From Bugulina stolonifera (Eukaryota; Bryozoa; Gymnolaemata; Cheilostomatida; Bugulidae): a stretch of 64,000 bases of DNA. The notes beneath the pieces are model-generated. The model searched no databases. It had not been told where the DNA came from and saw only the letters and a list, made by a program, of their open reading frames with translations. The position numbers and the translations under genes were made by a program. Where the stretch lies: contig OW285194.1 of assembly GCA_935421135.1 (NCBI GenBank), positions 8,168,376-8,232,375 of the forward strand, given 5' to 3'. Of this stretch, positions 11,909-25,011 are shown piece after piece (positions within the stretch are counted from its first letter, which is position 1; every line of letters starts with the position of its first letter).

Positions 11909-14900
11909 ATGGAACCATTAACCAAAAGCTATGTCAACAGATGTGATCCACTGAACCCAGTTGATGAAAATGCTACACTTTACCAGCTGTTTATTGATGC
12001 AAGAGACCGAGGTCATGTTGGAGAAATTGTTAACCTTGAAACCAATACTAGAATGACAACCAATGAAATTCTACTGAAGGTTAGGAAAATTCTAAGCTAC
12101 CAGCGGTTCTATTCGATACGATACTAAATGTTGTTGAGCTATATTATCTTTATACACTTCTAGTTAGAATACCATCACTTACTTTACATTTTCATGCCAT
12201 AAATATGTCTTCTTGCCAGGCAGAAAAGTATGCTAAAGGACTACTGGCTATTGGATGTATACCTGGTGAAGATACACTCGCTGTAGTATCCTGCTCGTCC
12301 CTAGAGCCGATATGTTTATATGTGGCAGCATGTTCTATAGGTATTGGCTACGCAGTAAGTTTGCATTGCATGTATTTAATACACACACATAGAATATAAT
12401 ATCAAGTAATTTTATAAATTAGTTTGCTTATACGGGCCACTAAAGAAAGAAATTGGGAGAGAGAAGCCAGTTCAAATGAAATTGTGCTTTTTTGGCAGCA
12501 ACCATACATATACCATCCAAAGGAGACAAACTTTTCTTATATCCTCCACCAAATGCAAACTAAGACTGTGATAATTGGTGATTCAGAAGGTGGAGAGACT
12601 TTGGATGTCTTTGTATCTATGTTTGAAGATGAGGAGCCGTGCAATTCACAACAGTAGGTGGAATCTATAATTGTGTAGCTGTTATGCTCCATATGAGAGG
12701 CTCTACATCTACGTACATGCAATAGAAACTATATGATGTATATTATGGACAACAATACTGCATATTCTATTACACTGAGTTATTTTACAGCTATACATGG
12801 TCTCTCTTTAGGCTTCCATTTGTGAAACATGTTTTCCATGATAACTCTCGGAATGAAATGTCACATCAAAAGAAGTTTATCAAAGGTTTAGACAAGTTAG
12901 TAGAGCTTGGTGAGTCAGTCAGTACAGAACAGCTGGAGGCTGCCAAGAAACAAGTCAAACCAGAGCACACAGCGTTCCACTTGTTCACCTCAGTAAGTAC
13001 CAAACAAAAACTTGGTAGACCATAGTTGGGCCAAATGGTTAGACAATTCACACTAATCTCCATAGCCTTCAACGGGTGTAACCTTGGCTATTAGATTTAA
13101 AGGAAAAACTCTGGCTACCTATAGCCTGGTGCAAGGGCTGCTACCTCTTTTCAACCAAAAAAAGTCGAAAAGAGTCAGTCAGTCAGTAAGTCAGTCACGC
13201 AGGCTGTCAGTCAGTCAGCTAGCCGACCGGCCGGCGGCCGGTCGGTCGGTCGGTCAGTCGGCTCATTATTAGCAAAGCAAAAAAACATATACCTCAATTT
13301 ACTGGCAAAGATGAATCAAATGTCATTATCATTGAATAATTATAGATCGACATAAAATACAAAAAACTAGTGCTGGGCGGTTTTGATTTGCATGTGCATT
13401 CAGTTTTTTGCTGATTTTTCTAAATAAACTGAATGAAACCAAAGTTGTCTTCTCACCCTCGGTTGAATTCAGTTTTTTTAATTCATAAAAGAACACCGAA
13501 CCGGAAATTAGATACTCAATTTTGGGAGTTGTCACACCCTGCTTTGAAGCTGTAGTGGCGGCCATTTTTAATTTTCTCCAATAAATTGCAATTATTAAAT
13601 GCCAATTATCTATAATAATATGGAATTATAACAACTGGAACTCAGTGAAACTAAAGGAAATCATCTCTGGGTGACAATGATGGCTGGCTGTAGCTAAGTC
13701 TTTACTCAAAGGCTGACATCGAATTATAAAGATTGAAAGGTGCATAACATAAATTCACGTGTTCGGAGTTTCAGCCATTACCGGAAATGGCTGCCATTTT
13801 TATTTTGTTCAATAACTTGTAATAATTAAATATTAATTATTTATAACAATATGCAAGTTTGACTACTAGAATCAAATGAAAACTACAGTAAACCCTTTCT
13901 AGGTGACATTGACGGCTGCATCTAAGTCTGTATTCCAAGGATGGCATTGAATTATAAGGATTAAAAGAAGCACTAAAATGGCAGCCATTTTCATTTAGTC
14001 TAACAGTTAACAATTATTAAATATTTATTATATATAATAATACGTAATCGTAACTGCTATAACGGAGTGAAACTACAATAAAGAACCACTGGGTGATAAT
14101 ATTATGGCTGCAGCTAAGTCTAAATTCCAAGGATGGCATCGAATTATAAAGATTGAGCGAAGCATAGCATGAATTCATGTGTTTTCAACGCCAGCCATTA
14201 TTAAAAGTGGGTGCGCTACGAGGCCAGGCGCGGTTTGACTTTTAAAACCAAATAAAACCGCACCGCCGCATTCAGTGTCGGTTCACATTTTGAATTTGGC
14301 GGTTTTTGAACCGAAAGAAAAACAAACCAAAAAACTGAATGACACCGAAACACCGCCCAGCACTACAAGAAACTGTGTTGCATATATCTGCTATGTATGA
14401 TTCCCGTTTTCTCATATCAGACAGTTCACCAGGGCTCTATTGTGTTCATACTAAACAGCTTTTGCATTTTGCAACATTAAAATTTGTATCAAAGATAATC
14501 TACAAAGTTCTTTATATTCCCATGCACTGCATGAAGGTAGCCCTGTTGGCACATACATGTACATGTAGCAGTCTGGATGACAAGACCGTGATTACTTTTA
14601 TACACATTTTGTTCCCAAGTTCACTTAAGTGGTTCTCACTCAATGTCGGGTAGCTGCTGACAGCACCCACCAATGCCTTCCACATGTAAATAGATTATGG
14701 ATGTTTCTATGTTATAGGGAAGTACAGGCAAACCAAAATGTGTGGCACACAGCAATAAAGCATTAGCTAATGGAATCTTGATGGTAGGAAACTACAACCT
14801 TGGGGTACGTCAGTTACATTTTGTTGCACTGTTCCTTGACATAGACATACGTCATGACTTTGTAGTAGTTGCCCTTACCTTAACCTTTGTCCATCACTCT

Positions 14901-17900
14901 GCAGTGGATTCTGCTAATCTGAATTATAGATTGAGCCTATGATATACATGTATATTGTGTGACATGCTTCATGCCAAAAGCTTCTGTTTTTTCTCCATGG
15001 ACATGGTAAATATTGCTGTAGACTGATAGACATCAAAAGGAAATATCTAGTATTCACCACGCCTAAGTCACCTCTTCTGCCAGCATCATGGCCATCAATG
15101 TGTACATAATTATTATATTAATATTATATTAATATTATATTAATATTATATTAATATAATATTAATATTATATTAATATTATATTAATATTATATTAATA
15201 TTATATTAATATAATATTAATATTATATTAATATTATATTAATATTATATTAATATTATATTAATATTTCCTGGAACCGTAGTAAGCAGTGTAAGTGTCA
15301 AAAGTTATTGCAACCTGAGTTTGATTGCTTCCCCACAGAATTGTTTGATAGCGAATGTGGCAATAGATGACACCTTTAGCTATACTGCTAGCTCCTTTGC
15401 CCTGGCTGGAAGATTGGGTAAAGTGGTCCTCATACCCCTGTTTGACCAACACACACTGGACAGGATGATTGAGCCCAGCATTAAGGCAATAACAGAGGAA
15501 AAGTGAGTATAGCCATTAATTAGAATTAGTACTGAAAATATATTTTTGAACTTCAAATTACCAAATGAATCCAACTCAGTTGGCACTAGTTCATAAAAAG
15601 GCGACAGTAAGCAAATTAACTTGCTCTCAAACTTTCTGTCCTGTTGTGTTGTATTACTGCACATGGATGCAGGACACAAAAGTAAATGATCGAATGCTAT
15701 CTTATGTATACATGTACATTACATGTAGTTGTGAAAGATCGTTACTACCTTTTGGTAATCCCTCGGTAAACAAGTGTATTTGTCTGATCCACTCGTAGTT
15801 TCATCCAATATTTCATTGCTAATGCACTTGGTGACAATAATGTATATAACTGTGGGCATTGATCTTTTGCTGTTTGACAGAATCGACATTCTCGGTACTC
15901 TGGCAGCTATTAATCAGCTACTTGTTCAGCACATCAAGACGAACAACCTCTCGCTTCCACCCATGAAGTATGTATTATACAGTGGACAGGTCAACACCAG
16001 AGAGTTTAAACAAAAACATCAAGCTGTCTTTGGAGGTCTGCCGATTGTAAGCAGTATATAATACATTACATAGTCATAACGTTCTGTCATACTTGAGAAA
16101 ACTTCCAGATGGATTCATTTGTCTGATAAACACCTTTGCACCTAGGAGCATCGCAAGTCATTTGAAATATACCTTTTTATTGATTTTGCCATCAATAAGT
16201 AACTGGCTACTTGTTTGCATTGTGTATTACATATTATTAAAACTAACTGAATATTATAATAGCACTTCCTTATTATTGTAGACCATGTATGGAATGTCTG
16301 AAGCACATACTATGGCTGTTTCGTCTGTTGGAAACTTAATGGAAGATGAGGAATCAAGACTAGATTCCAAGTTATATATTAGAACAAACATGGAGGTATC
16401 AACCTACATATTATACATGTATATGCATTTATTATTCATGCCATGTGTATTTAGATCCAGTTTCGTTTTGGGAGATATAAATTTTCTATGCAGTCCTTAT
16501 TTGGTCATGTACATGTAGATTCGCATAGCTGATGAAAGCGATGAGATATTAGCTATCGGAAAGGAAGGAGAGTTCCAGATCAGAAGCTACAGTTTATTCA
16601 AGGAATACAAGGGAATGGCTGACAAAACAAGGGAAGCTTATACAAAAGATGGCTTCCTAAAAACTGGGTAAAGAGAATAACAAACTGACACCAGTATTGT
16701 CAGTGACAGCAGTTGTTGGGTATATCTTCCCTATAATAATAACCAAAATACTATATGTACATGTACCTTGCCACCCATATACATGTACATGTCTTACACA
16801 TTTGTCTAGATTGTATAAATATGTTCTATATATTGCATATATATTGTATTCTTAATGTGGAGTTGCCTGTCCTCTACTAACCTAAGCACATTGATGTTTC
16901 ACTCAACAATTGTTCACATCACGTATAAATCACAGGGCTACAGCAAAAAATGTAAAAGGCAGATGTTCTTAGCAATGCATCGATTGATGTGCTCACACAT
17001 TATCATGGTAAATCCACATTACCATGGTAAATTCGTGTGAAGGTTAGGTGCAAGTGAACATGTGAGAGATACACAGCTATTTATCTGCTGATAGCAGCAT
17101 ATTATAATTCACAGCAATAACATGTACGCCAAATTATTGTACATTTACCTCTAACAACAAAGGTACACTGATCAACACTAGATTTGGACATGTTCCAAAA
17201 AATTCGTGAAAAAAAATTGCAGCTATTTAATAAATCTTTCTGTGCAGTATCAAACACTTCTAATAATGTTTTGAATCACTTGAACCTGTAGAGATGTGGC
17301 TGTGATGTACCCTGACAGCTCCTTTCAAATCAGAGGAAGGACGGCAGACAGTATCAGGTTTAAAGTTCTCGCAGATGTCGTCTATCCTGGACCTCTAGAA
17401 ACGGCAATGGCTAAATTCCCAGGAGTAAAAAACGTTGCAGTGAGTATTCATGATTCTGCTAAGAAATTTTGGTAATAAAGAAATGATGAATATTTATGGC
17501 TCAATTGTTTGAATGATGCCCTTTTCTTTTATAATTTAGTTAAAGTGCACAACGCCCACCTTCTCTACAATTTGCTTTAGAAGAATTACTTACAAGAGAT
17601 TTCTTGTAAGAACTCTCTAACTTGATATACATGTATACTATATGACAGTAAAAACTTGGCCTTCACCTTAACCGGATTATGCTTTGTGCATAGAGTTATA
17701 AAGTTGATTCCCTTAATTCAGGTAGTAACTGCAGGAGTCAATGATGCATGGGGAGACGAGATTAGTTTCTGTATTTGGTAAGTATATACATCGTATATAT
17801 TATATGCAACTCAATGAACCTATAAATAGATTAAAGCTGAGCATATTGTTTAGAATACCGCATGGAAAACAGAGATTTTGTCAAACTCAAAGACCTGAAC

Positions 17901-19722
17901 CAAAATGGCCGCCTAAAGATGGCATATTATTGTACAGTTTTTCAACAGCTGATAGAATTGCATGTTGTACACTACATGTTCTGAATAGACTTACACTACA
18001 CTTGTCGGTCCTAATTTATTTATCTTTATACAAGTCATGTACGTGTAGGTCAAAGAATCACTTGTTGCCACAGCAAAAATCTGGACTGTAATGTAGTTTA
18101 GTTGTCGCTAGTTCATTTCAAACAATGTCACTGATATTTTTTCCATATCCCGAAGTATTTTCTACTTTGTAGCGGCAATGAAGGAATGTTTTCAAAAATT
18201 TAAAATTCATGCAAATGTTATTAAGTCCCTAATGGCGCAGTAATTGCAGCCTCGCCCTAAGGAACCTACTGTCTCGCTGTCAATTCATCAGGCTAGGCGT
18301 ATGATCAATATTCACCAAAAAAAAACACACATGTCATTAGTGTTTACATACTATCATTAGGGTACAATATGCTGATATTTTAGTTTGGAAAAAGATATAC
18401 CAGAATTGAAACAGGACGAAGTCATGGAGCATATGATGGAAAATGGAGTAAGTAGCCTACATTTTTTTATGAGAGTTGTGGAACAATCATGTTAACTCTA
18501 TAGAGTTATTTATGTGGAGCCTACAGAGTTGCTTTTATTACACTGTTAGAATCTAGCACAGTTTTCGAAACAAAATCAAAATTATATAATTATACTAATA
18601 AACTCTACGCATGTAGGAATAAGCATACGCAGTTCCTTGGCTTATTTTCAATAGAATTACATGTATGTACAATGTACATGGCGTGGTAAGGGTCTGCATT
18701 GTTCTAATATCACACTTTGGGCTGTATAAGTAGAAATCATTTGTCAGTATAAATGGAATATTATTATCTGAAAATAATTCTCAGTAATTATGGATTTTAG
18801 AGTCATCTTCCCTTACCAAATATTCTTACAACTTTATTAAAGGTAAAAAAGATCCACAGTCACATTATTTTTGTGATGACATGCTCGTGCATGTATTATC
18901 GCTTTTGTAGGCTACTTCCCACAGTTTTACAAGGGAGCAGCCTAAAAGGCGAAAAACTACAATAGATGTACTCCAACGATTTCTGCTTTCACATTACATT
19001 GTCAATACAACATTATTATACCAAAAGAGTTTCATTATCATTACAATGTATTTCTTGTACTTTAGTATTGCTTGTATTGAGAATAATATATACAATGTAC
19101 TTGTACTCACAGGTATAAGTCATGATAGACTAATACATTGTAGGCACATGAATTCTGTTTACCAGCAAGAATTCTCTACTTTGACAAGTTACCTATGACT
19201 GCAAATGCTAGAAAGGTAATCAAACTATCCGTATATGTAACTGGAGTAGCAAAGCCTACATTGAAAACTACCGTTTCCAGCAAAATTAAAAATTAGTAGG
19301 ACAACATTGAAAAATTTAAGATAATATGTAGACATCCCCATTTACCGCTGCTATTTACTCAGCAACACTGATTACTCAGGTTGGATAAGAAGGCCTGATA
19401 TGTATGGAGAGCTGTGCCTTCAATACACTATGATGAACAATATTTCACAAGTCGCACAATAACTTTTTCTGTGGCAGATAAAATATGCATGTATGTGTTT
19501 ACACAGTGCAATGAGCTGTCATCTTCATTGTTAGAAATCGAAATGAAGAAATGAAAATAACCAAGACGCCATATGAGCACATTATTTGACTGGTTGTCTT
19601 CATTATACATGTAGATGAACAGAGCAGAACTGAGGAGACAGGTGAAAGCAAGAGTGGAGGCGGATCCAGATGCTGGACTGACATCCTGGTTTAAGAAGAT
19701 GGTTACTGATATGATTAGCTAA
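11909..19722 (+). CDS. Gene B: AMP-binding (ANL) enzyme, 14 exons, 589 aa
   Basis: Exons: 11909-12079, 12220-12354, 12499-12653, 12812-12992, 14718-14804, 15339-15502, 15881-16046, 16282-16395, 16519-16667, 17292-17439, 17722-17777, 18384-18447, 19144-19215, 19615-19722. They sum to 1770 nt with consistent phases and GT/AG borders. ANL motifs: A3 P-loop TS-GSTGKPK (residues 213-221, split by intron 4; the Gly normally after PK is Cys), A5 YGMSE (356-360), A7 KTGD (439-442, split by intron 9), A8 GRTADSIRF (456-464) and A10 LPMTANARK (546-554), where the usual Lys aligns with Arg553. The family makes acyl-adenylates from carboxylic acids and ATP, commonly then acyl-CoA; 4-coumarate-CoA ligase/luciferase-like relatives are plausible but the substrate is unknown. 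No signal peptide, membrane segment or SKL-type end. The start follows family length; all intact copies begin MEPLT. Large intron 4 holds a hAT-like element. Confidence 0.92.
13173..13263. repeat. GTCA/GTCG tetranucleotide repeat
   Basis: Imperfect runs of GTCA switch to GTCG/CGGC within intron 4 of gene B. Similar imperfect GTCA tracts are found in intron 4 of gene D (about 45240-45290 and 48125-48245), so the tract predates that duplication. Confidence 0.75.
13368..14365. mobile_element. Non-autonomous hAT-like transposon in gene B intron 4
   Basis: Terminal inverted repeats begin TAGTGCTGGGCGG at 13368 and end CCGCCCAGCACTA at 14365, with matching subterminal CATTCAGTTTTTT. Flanks form an 8-bp target duplication with one mismatch: CAAAAAAC (13360-13367) and CAAGAAAC (14366-14373). 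Size is 998 bp with no transposase. The interior contains three diverged direct copies of a roughly 200-240-bp unit, each starting near GGC(G/A/T)GCCATTTT, at about 13558, 13787 and 13980. Confidence 0.8.
15108..15268. repeat. TATTATATTAA-type AT repeat with orientation flips
   Basis: Tandem copies of a roughly 10-bp A+T unit in intron 5 of gene B. The unit reverses orientation at intervals, so the tract contains several perfect palindromes able to extrude as cruciforms. Confidence 0.85.
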
Positions 19723-21675
19723 TTTTGCTTTCATATTACAGTATGAAAACGTATCTTAGAGTACAATTGTGCACTTTTGTTGGTGAAACTGGAATTCGTA
19801 CCTTATGTGCTGGAATCTATAATTTATATATTTAATAATTTAAATTTTTGTTGATACATGTATGATATTAACTGCCAACCCACTTTACATTTGTGTAATC
19901 AATATTTTTATATCTGTAAAAATACCTAGTATGTACATGTAATGAATAGAATGCTAAATTGAACTACAGTGTTGGCCATAAACTCTCTTCATAGAAGTTA
20001 ATGGAGATGTTATCCTATTCTACTTTGATAGACACATCTGTTGATCACATACCTAAGTATGAACGCACATAGCTAGCAGCAATATCTAGCCTATAGCTTT
20101 AAGATTAGGCCTACTGATAGTGCAGCATTATTCACTTTGTGATTATTTTATGAAGCTACTTTGCAATGCAAGCTACAAACCGGTAAGGGGAGTGATGGGT
20201 TTAGTAGCTAGGTATAGCTACTTTGTGGGCATGTGTTTAACAGAAAATTGGTAGCCCACATTCCCGAGACAGACATGCTAGATATGATTGTGTGTTAGAC
20301 AAGACAAGAATGCAATCTACCAAGCCTATCAAACATTCAGCACAGTCAATAACTAGAGCCTACCAACAAATGACCAAATGCAGTAGAGAAAAATGGTATG
20401 TGTTCTGTAAGTTATATGGGCATGCAGCACTAGCATGTTACATGTAGATAAGTTGAATGTGTAAATAATATGCCAAGCTTTGATAAAGAAGCCACCTCCA
20501 AAGATTCCCACGATGTCCTATTCACTCAACTGTAAAGTTCAATACTGACATGATAAGTCAGAGCTAATGTTCAATATATTACATTGTAGTTACTGTTAAA
20601 CTCTTTCAGAGCTAACTTGCTAGGATTTATAGCAGCTAGATATCCATTGGTAAGCTTAGTTTTACAACAATTGTTATGTTAATCAATAAAACAACATACC
20701 AAGGTTTGCTTGTCAAGGTGAAAGTTATTTGACAGCAAATAAGTCTATTTTCTGATTGGAACTACGAAGATATTGCAGGGAGTACTATTCTAAAACAAAA
20801 CATCATTCTAGTGGATAAGTTGCTTGCTACAAATTGTAATATGCAGTAGAACTTGCCTAATTCAAACGTCGACAGCCAGAATTGGTTTGAATTAGGCACG
20901 AGTTTGAGTTGTGTGATCACTTCATTTTGTATATTAACTTGGGTACCTGCTTTACAAAATAATACTGTAAATGTAGTTGCATGTGAATGTGCACGTATGC
21001 ATTAATCTTGGATTGTTTCAACTGTGAATGTATTTAAGGGAAAACAAGTTTTAACATGACAGCTTCCTATCTAATAGAACTTTATGGAATGTTTAGTACA
21101 CTCAAAACTGCAACTCTGCAGATGGGCAACAAGTTAAGCGTCACATGTACAGGACAACAGTATAAAAATGCAACAGTAAAGCTATCAGTGGGTTTTCCCT
21201 GCTTAGCTTGAGCAGAAACATGGCTGCACTAGTGTGGATTGGCAGAGTATTGTAGTAATAGTATTATCACCAGTAATAGTGCAAGCCTAAGCCGGAAGTA
21301 TGAAGTGGACATAGCAAATTCGAATTGGTTGAAGCCATTTACATAGTACTCAGCAGGGACCAAGGCTAATAGTTTGAACTAGCCAAATATTCGAATTAGC
21401 CAATGTTAAATTAGCTGAGTTGCACTGTATATTAATTAGTGGATTCCAACTAATGTTACTGACTTGTTTAAATTAACAGTTATAGTTTTATCATTTAAAA
21501 GATTAGATAACCACTGCTTTTCGAAACATGAAAGGGAGAAAGTTGAGACAGCAATCACCAGTGAGATCTACCAACTATTAGGTCTATGCGTTTATATACA
21601 TGTAGAATTATGCCACACAGCAGGGATAATACACTCAAAATTAATTTGCTCATTAGCATATATTCCAAAGAAAAT
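19723..21675. other. Intergenic between genes B and C
   Basis: No supportable gene. The right part (about 20846-21430) looks like a degraded terminal-inverted-repeat element: a left end with AGTAGAACTTGCCTAATTC and a right end with GAATTAGCC...TGCACTG, related to the element at 50809-52514. The sequence upstream of gene C lacks the conserved block seen before B, D and E. Confidence 0.5.
20846..21430. mobile_element. Degraded TIR element, relative of the one in gene D intron 7
   Basis: The ends are imperfect inverted repeats sharing the GTGGAAC..TTAATTC pattern of the 50809-52514 element. Internal similarity includes a GGGTTTTCCCTGCTT stretch and a GAAGCCATTTACATA stretch near the right end. 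No coding capacity. The boundaries are approximate because both ends have diverged. Confidence 0.45.
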
Positions 21676-24600
21676 ATGGAACCTTTAACCAGAAGCTATG
21701 TCAACAGATGTGAGCCACTGCACCCAGTTGATGAAAATGCTACACTTTATCAACTGTTTGTTGACGCAAGAGATAGAGGTCACGTTGGAGAGATTGTTAA
21801 CCTTGAAACTAATACTAGAATGACAACCAATGAAATTCTACTCAAGGTAAGAGAAATTCTAACAAACCAACAATTTCATTCAAGTAAATAAATGCGGAAA
21901 TAAAAGCGGTTGCACTCTATTATCTTTACCAATCAGTTGAAAATCACAGCATGTACAAGCTACTAGTTAGAATACCATCGCTTACTGCACATTACATTAC
22001 CACATTGAAAATATTTCTTCCTGCCAGGCAGACAAGTATGCCAAAGGACTACTGGCTATTGGATGTTTACCTGGGGAAGATACACTCGCTGTCGTATCTT
22101 GTTCGTCTCTAGAACCTATATGTCTATATGTGGCAGCATGTTCTATAGGCATTGGCTATGCAGTGAGTTAACATAATTAACCTAAACATCATGCTTATCG
22201 GGTATCTCACATATTCTACTTCCTATTGTCTTCTTTTTCTCTTCGTCCTTTTTTCTTTCTTCACCTGGTTTGTTTTTCTATCTCAAAACATACCTGTGCA
22301 CATACATGGCCTCATTGGACACGTTCCGTAACTGATCTAGCGGCATGAAAAGGAAAGGAGAGCATTCATTTGACACCTACATGTAAATCTAGAAGTGTAT
22401 CTTCTAGAAATCAATGGTATAGTTTAACCGGATTTAGAAGCCCAAACCCTTAAATTTTAGCAACCATACATATACCACCCAAAGGAAGAAAATTTCTCAC
22501 ATATTCTTCCGATAATGGAAGCTCAAACAGTGGTTATTGGTGATTCAGAAAGTGGGGAAACTTTAGATGCCTTTGTCTCCATGTTTGAAGATGAAGAGGA
22601 AGTAAATTCGAAAAGGTAAGCAAGGCAAGTGCAGCGGTCATGGCCTGAAGTACTATATTTACACAATCTTGAAGCATAGAATGGGCTTTTCAACATTTAA
22701 GAGAATACAACGAATTTTAACAACTTGATCTCTATAAAATTTATAATTCACAATTTTATCGGTAATACTTCAGAGGCATTTAGGCAGAATGTCAAATTAA
22801 AATTTGGTCTCTCTTTAGGCTTCCACTCGTGAAACGCGTCTTCTACGACAATTCCCGGAATGAGATGCTAGATCAACACAAGTTTATCAAAGGTTTGAGC
22901 AAGTTGATAGAGCTGGGGGAGTCAGTCAGTGAGGAACAACTAAAGGATGCCAGGAGACAAGTCAAACCCGAATACACTGCGTTTCATGTGTTTACCTCAG
23001 TAAGTAAAGTAAAGTAAAATTAAATAAATCAGTTTCTTGTTGTACTAGTCAAAACTTCCTGTTTGTCAAAATTTACCTTTATTCTATTGACTACAAACTA
23101 CGTAAAAAGTTTAACAGGGCATGGCATTGTGTTGCTAAGTTCGTGATAAAAATGCTAATAGGTTGAGGTGCAAGTGAAAAAAAATGATCCATGTATGTTG
23201 GACTATCCTTGCGTAGAACTTATCCTAGGAAAAAGTTGTTTGAGTCAAATAAGGCTAAGCATGAATATTCACAATTGATAAAACGTCATGTGCATGCACG
23301 CACAAGTTATCAGATGAGACACGCGAAGTCCAAATTGAGATCTTAACAAATAAATAATGCTTTGCACTACATTAGAAGTAAAAGACAGTCCTAGCTTCCA
23401 CATTCAAGTGAAAAAAATGGAAAGCTGTAGCTCTGAGTTAACTTGAGTGAAGTAAAATCATTGGTGTGCCCTTGTATGAAAAATAGAGATTTAGTGTATT
23501 TCATACCCATGCATCTAATATGAGTCATACCCATGCATCTAATATGAGTCATACCCATGCATCTAATATGAGTCATACCCATGCATCTAATATGAATCAT
23601 ACCCATGCATCTAATATGAGTCATATGTGTCTATGAATTGCAGGGGAGTACTGGAATGCCTAAATGCATTGCTGTTAGTAACAACACATTGGCAAATTGC
23701 ATGTTGACAGTGGAAAACATTAACCATGGGGTAAGTTTGATATGCCCTTGTTGTTTATTTTCTCCACTCAATTGTTCCATACGAGAAGGAATTTTCCATC
23801 TATTTTTCACAGAATTGCTTAATTGCTAATGTGGCAATAGATGATACCTTCAGTTATTCTGCCAGCTCATTGGCCCTGGCAGGGAGATTGGGTAAAGTTG
23901 TGCTCATTCCCTTATTTGATCAACACACAGTGGACAGGATGACGGGACCAAGTATTAAGGCTATAATAGAAGAAAAGTAAGCATAGCCACTAACTAGTAC
24001 CTAATAAAAGCTTACCAACTTTACTTCCCACTATTAATCCCAGGTAAGAAAGCAATGATTTGAATTTTTTCTAGTGGAAAGTTACTAATGTAACACAGTA
24101 GCAATATAAGGTTGGATGCTCTCCCTAAGACAACCAATGACCTTTACGGGAATCAAATCTGGATTCACCACATGAAAGCCCAGAGCTCGAACTACTAGGC
24201 CACTGCTGCTCCTGTCACAACATGTAGTACGTAATGTCTTAGTAAAATTCAAGAAATTTGACAAACCACTTTAAGGAATAATAATTGGTACATGGGGTTC
24301 ATACAAGAACAATGAGTTTTATTGTACAAAAATTACTCATGCGAAACTTCCTTTACTTCCAAAATTTTTGAACACTGCATCTTGAGAAAAGACTTTCTAT
24401 CAGTCAGCCCACTACCTTGTTGAGCATTTTCAGTCCTGTCGGATTGAATCTTCACCATCTCTGCCCTTAGCCCTAGTCCCTCTTCTTTGGTCAGTCGGTT
24501 CTACATAACGTCCCCTCCTGTGTACTCTGACCTGTATGTTGTACAGTTGTGAGTAGTATAGTCAGTGCACTTCTAGACAGACACGCACTCATTGACCCCT

Positions 24601-24980
24601 GTTTTCAACCAATCACAAGCCGGTATTTCCGATTTCAACCAATCACAGAAGAGCACAAAAATTTTGCACACGACCTTGCCAAGGTCACCCCAAAATCCCC
24701 CCTTCTGATTGGTCGAAAAAACATTTGCACACTTGACCCCGAACCCGGCCACGACCCCTTCCCTCCCTCCTTCCCGCCCCCCTCCCCCTCCCCCACCACC
24801 CACTCCTTCCCCACTCCCCGCCACCGCCCTCGTCCCGTCCGCGCCACCGCCGTCGCCGCCGCCGCCACCGCCGCCCTCACCGCTGCCACCGCCGCCGCCA
24901 CCACCGCCCTCACCACCGCCGCCGCCACCGCCGCCACCACCGCCACCGCCGCCACCGCCGCCACCGCCGCCACCACCACC

Positions 24981-25011
<31 letters not shown>

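Noticed and set aside
23391..23624. 77-codon minus-strand frame with repeated RCMGM
   Set aside because: Produced by the 24-bp tandem repeat in an intron of gene C.
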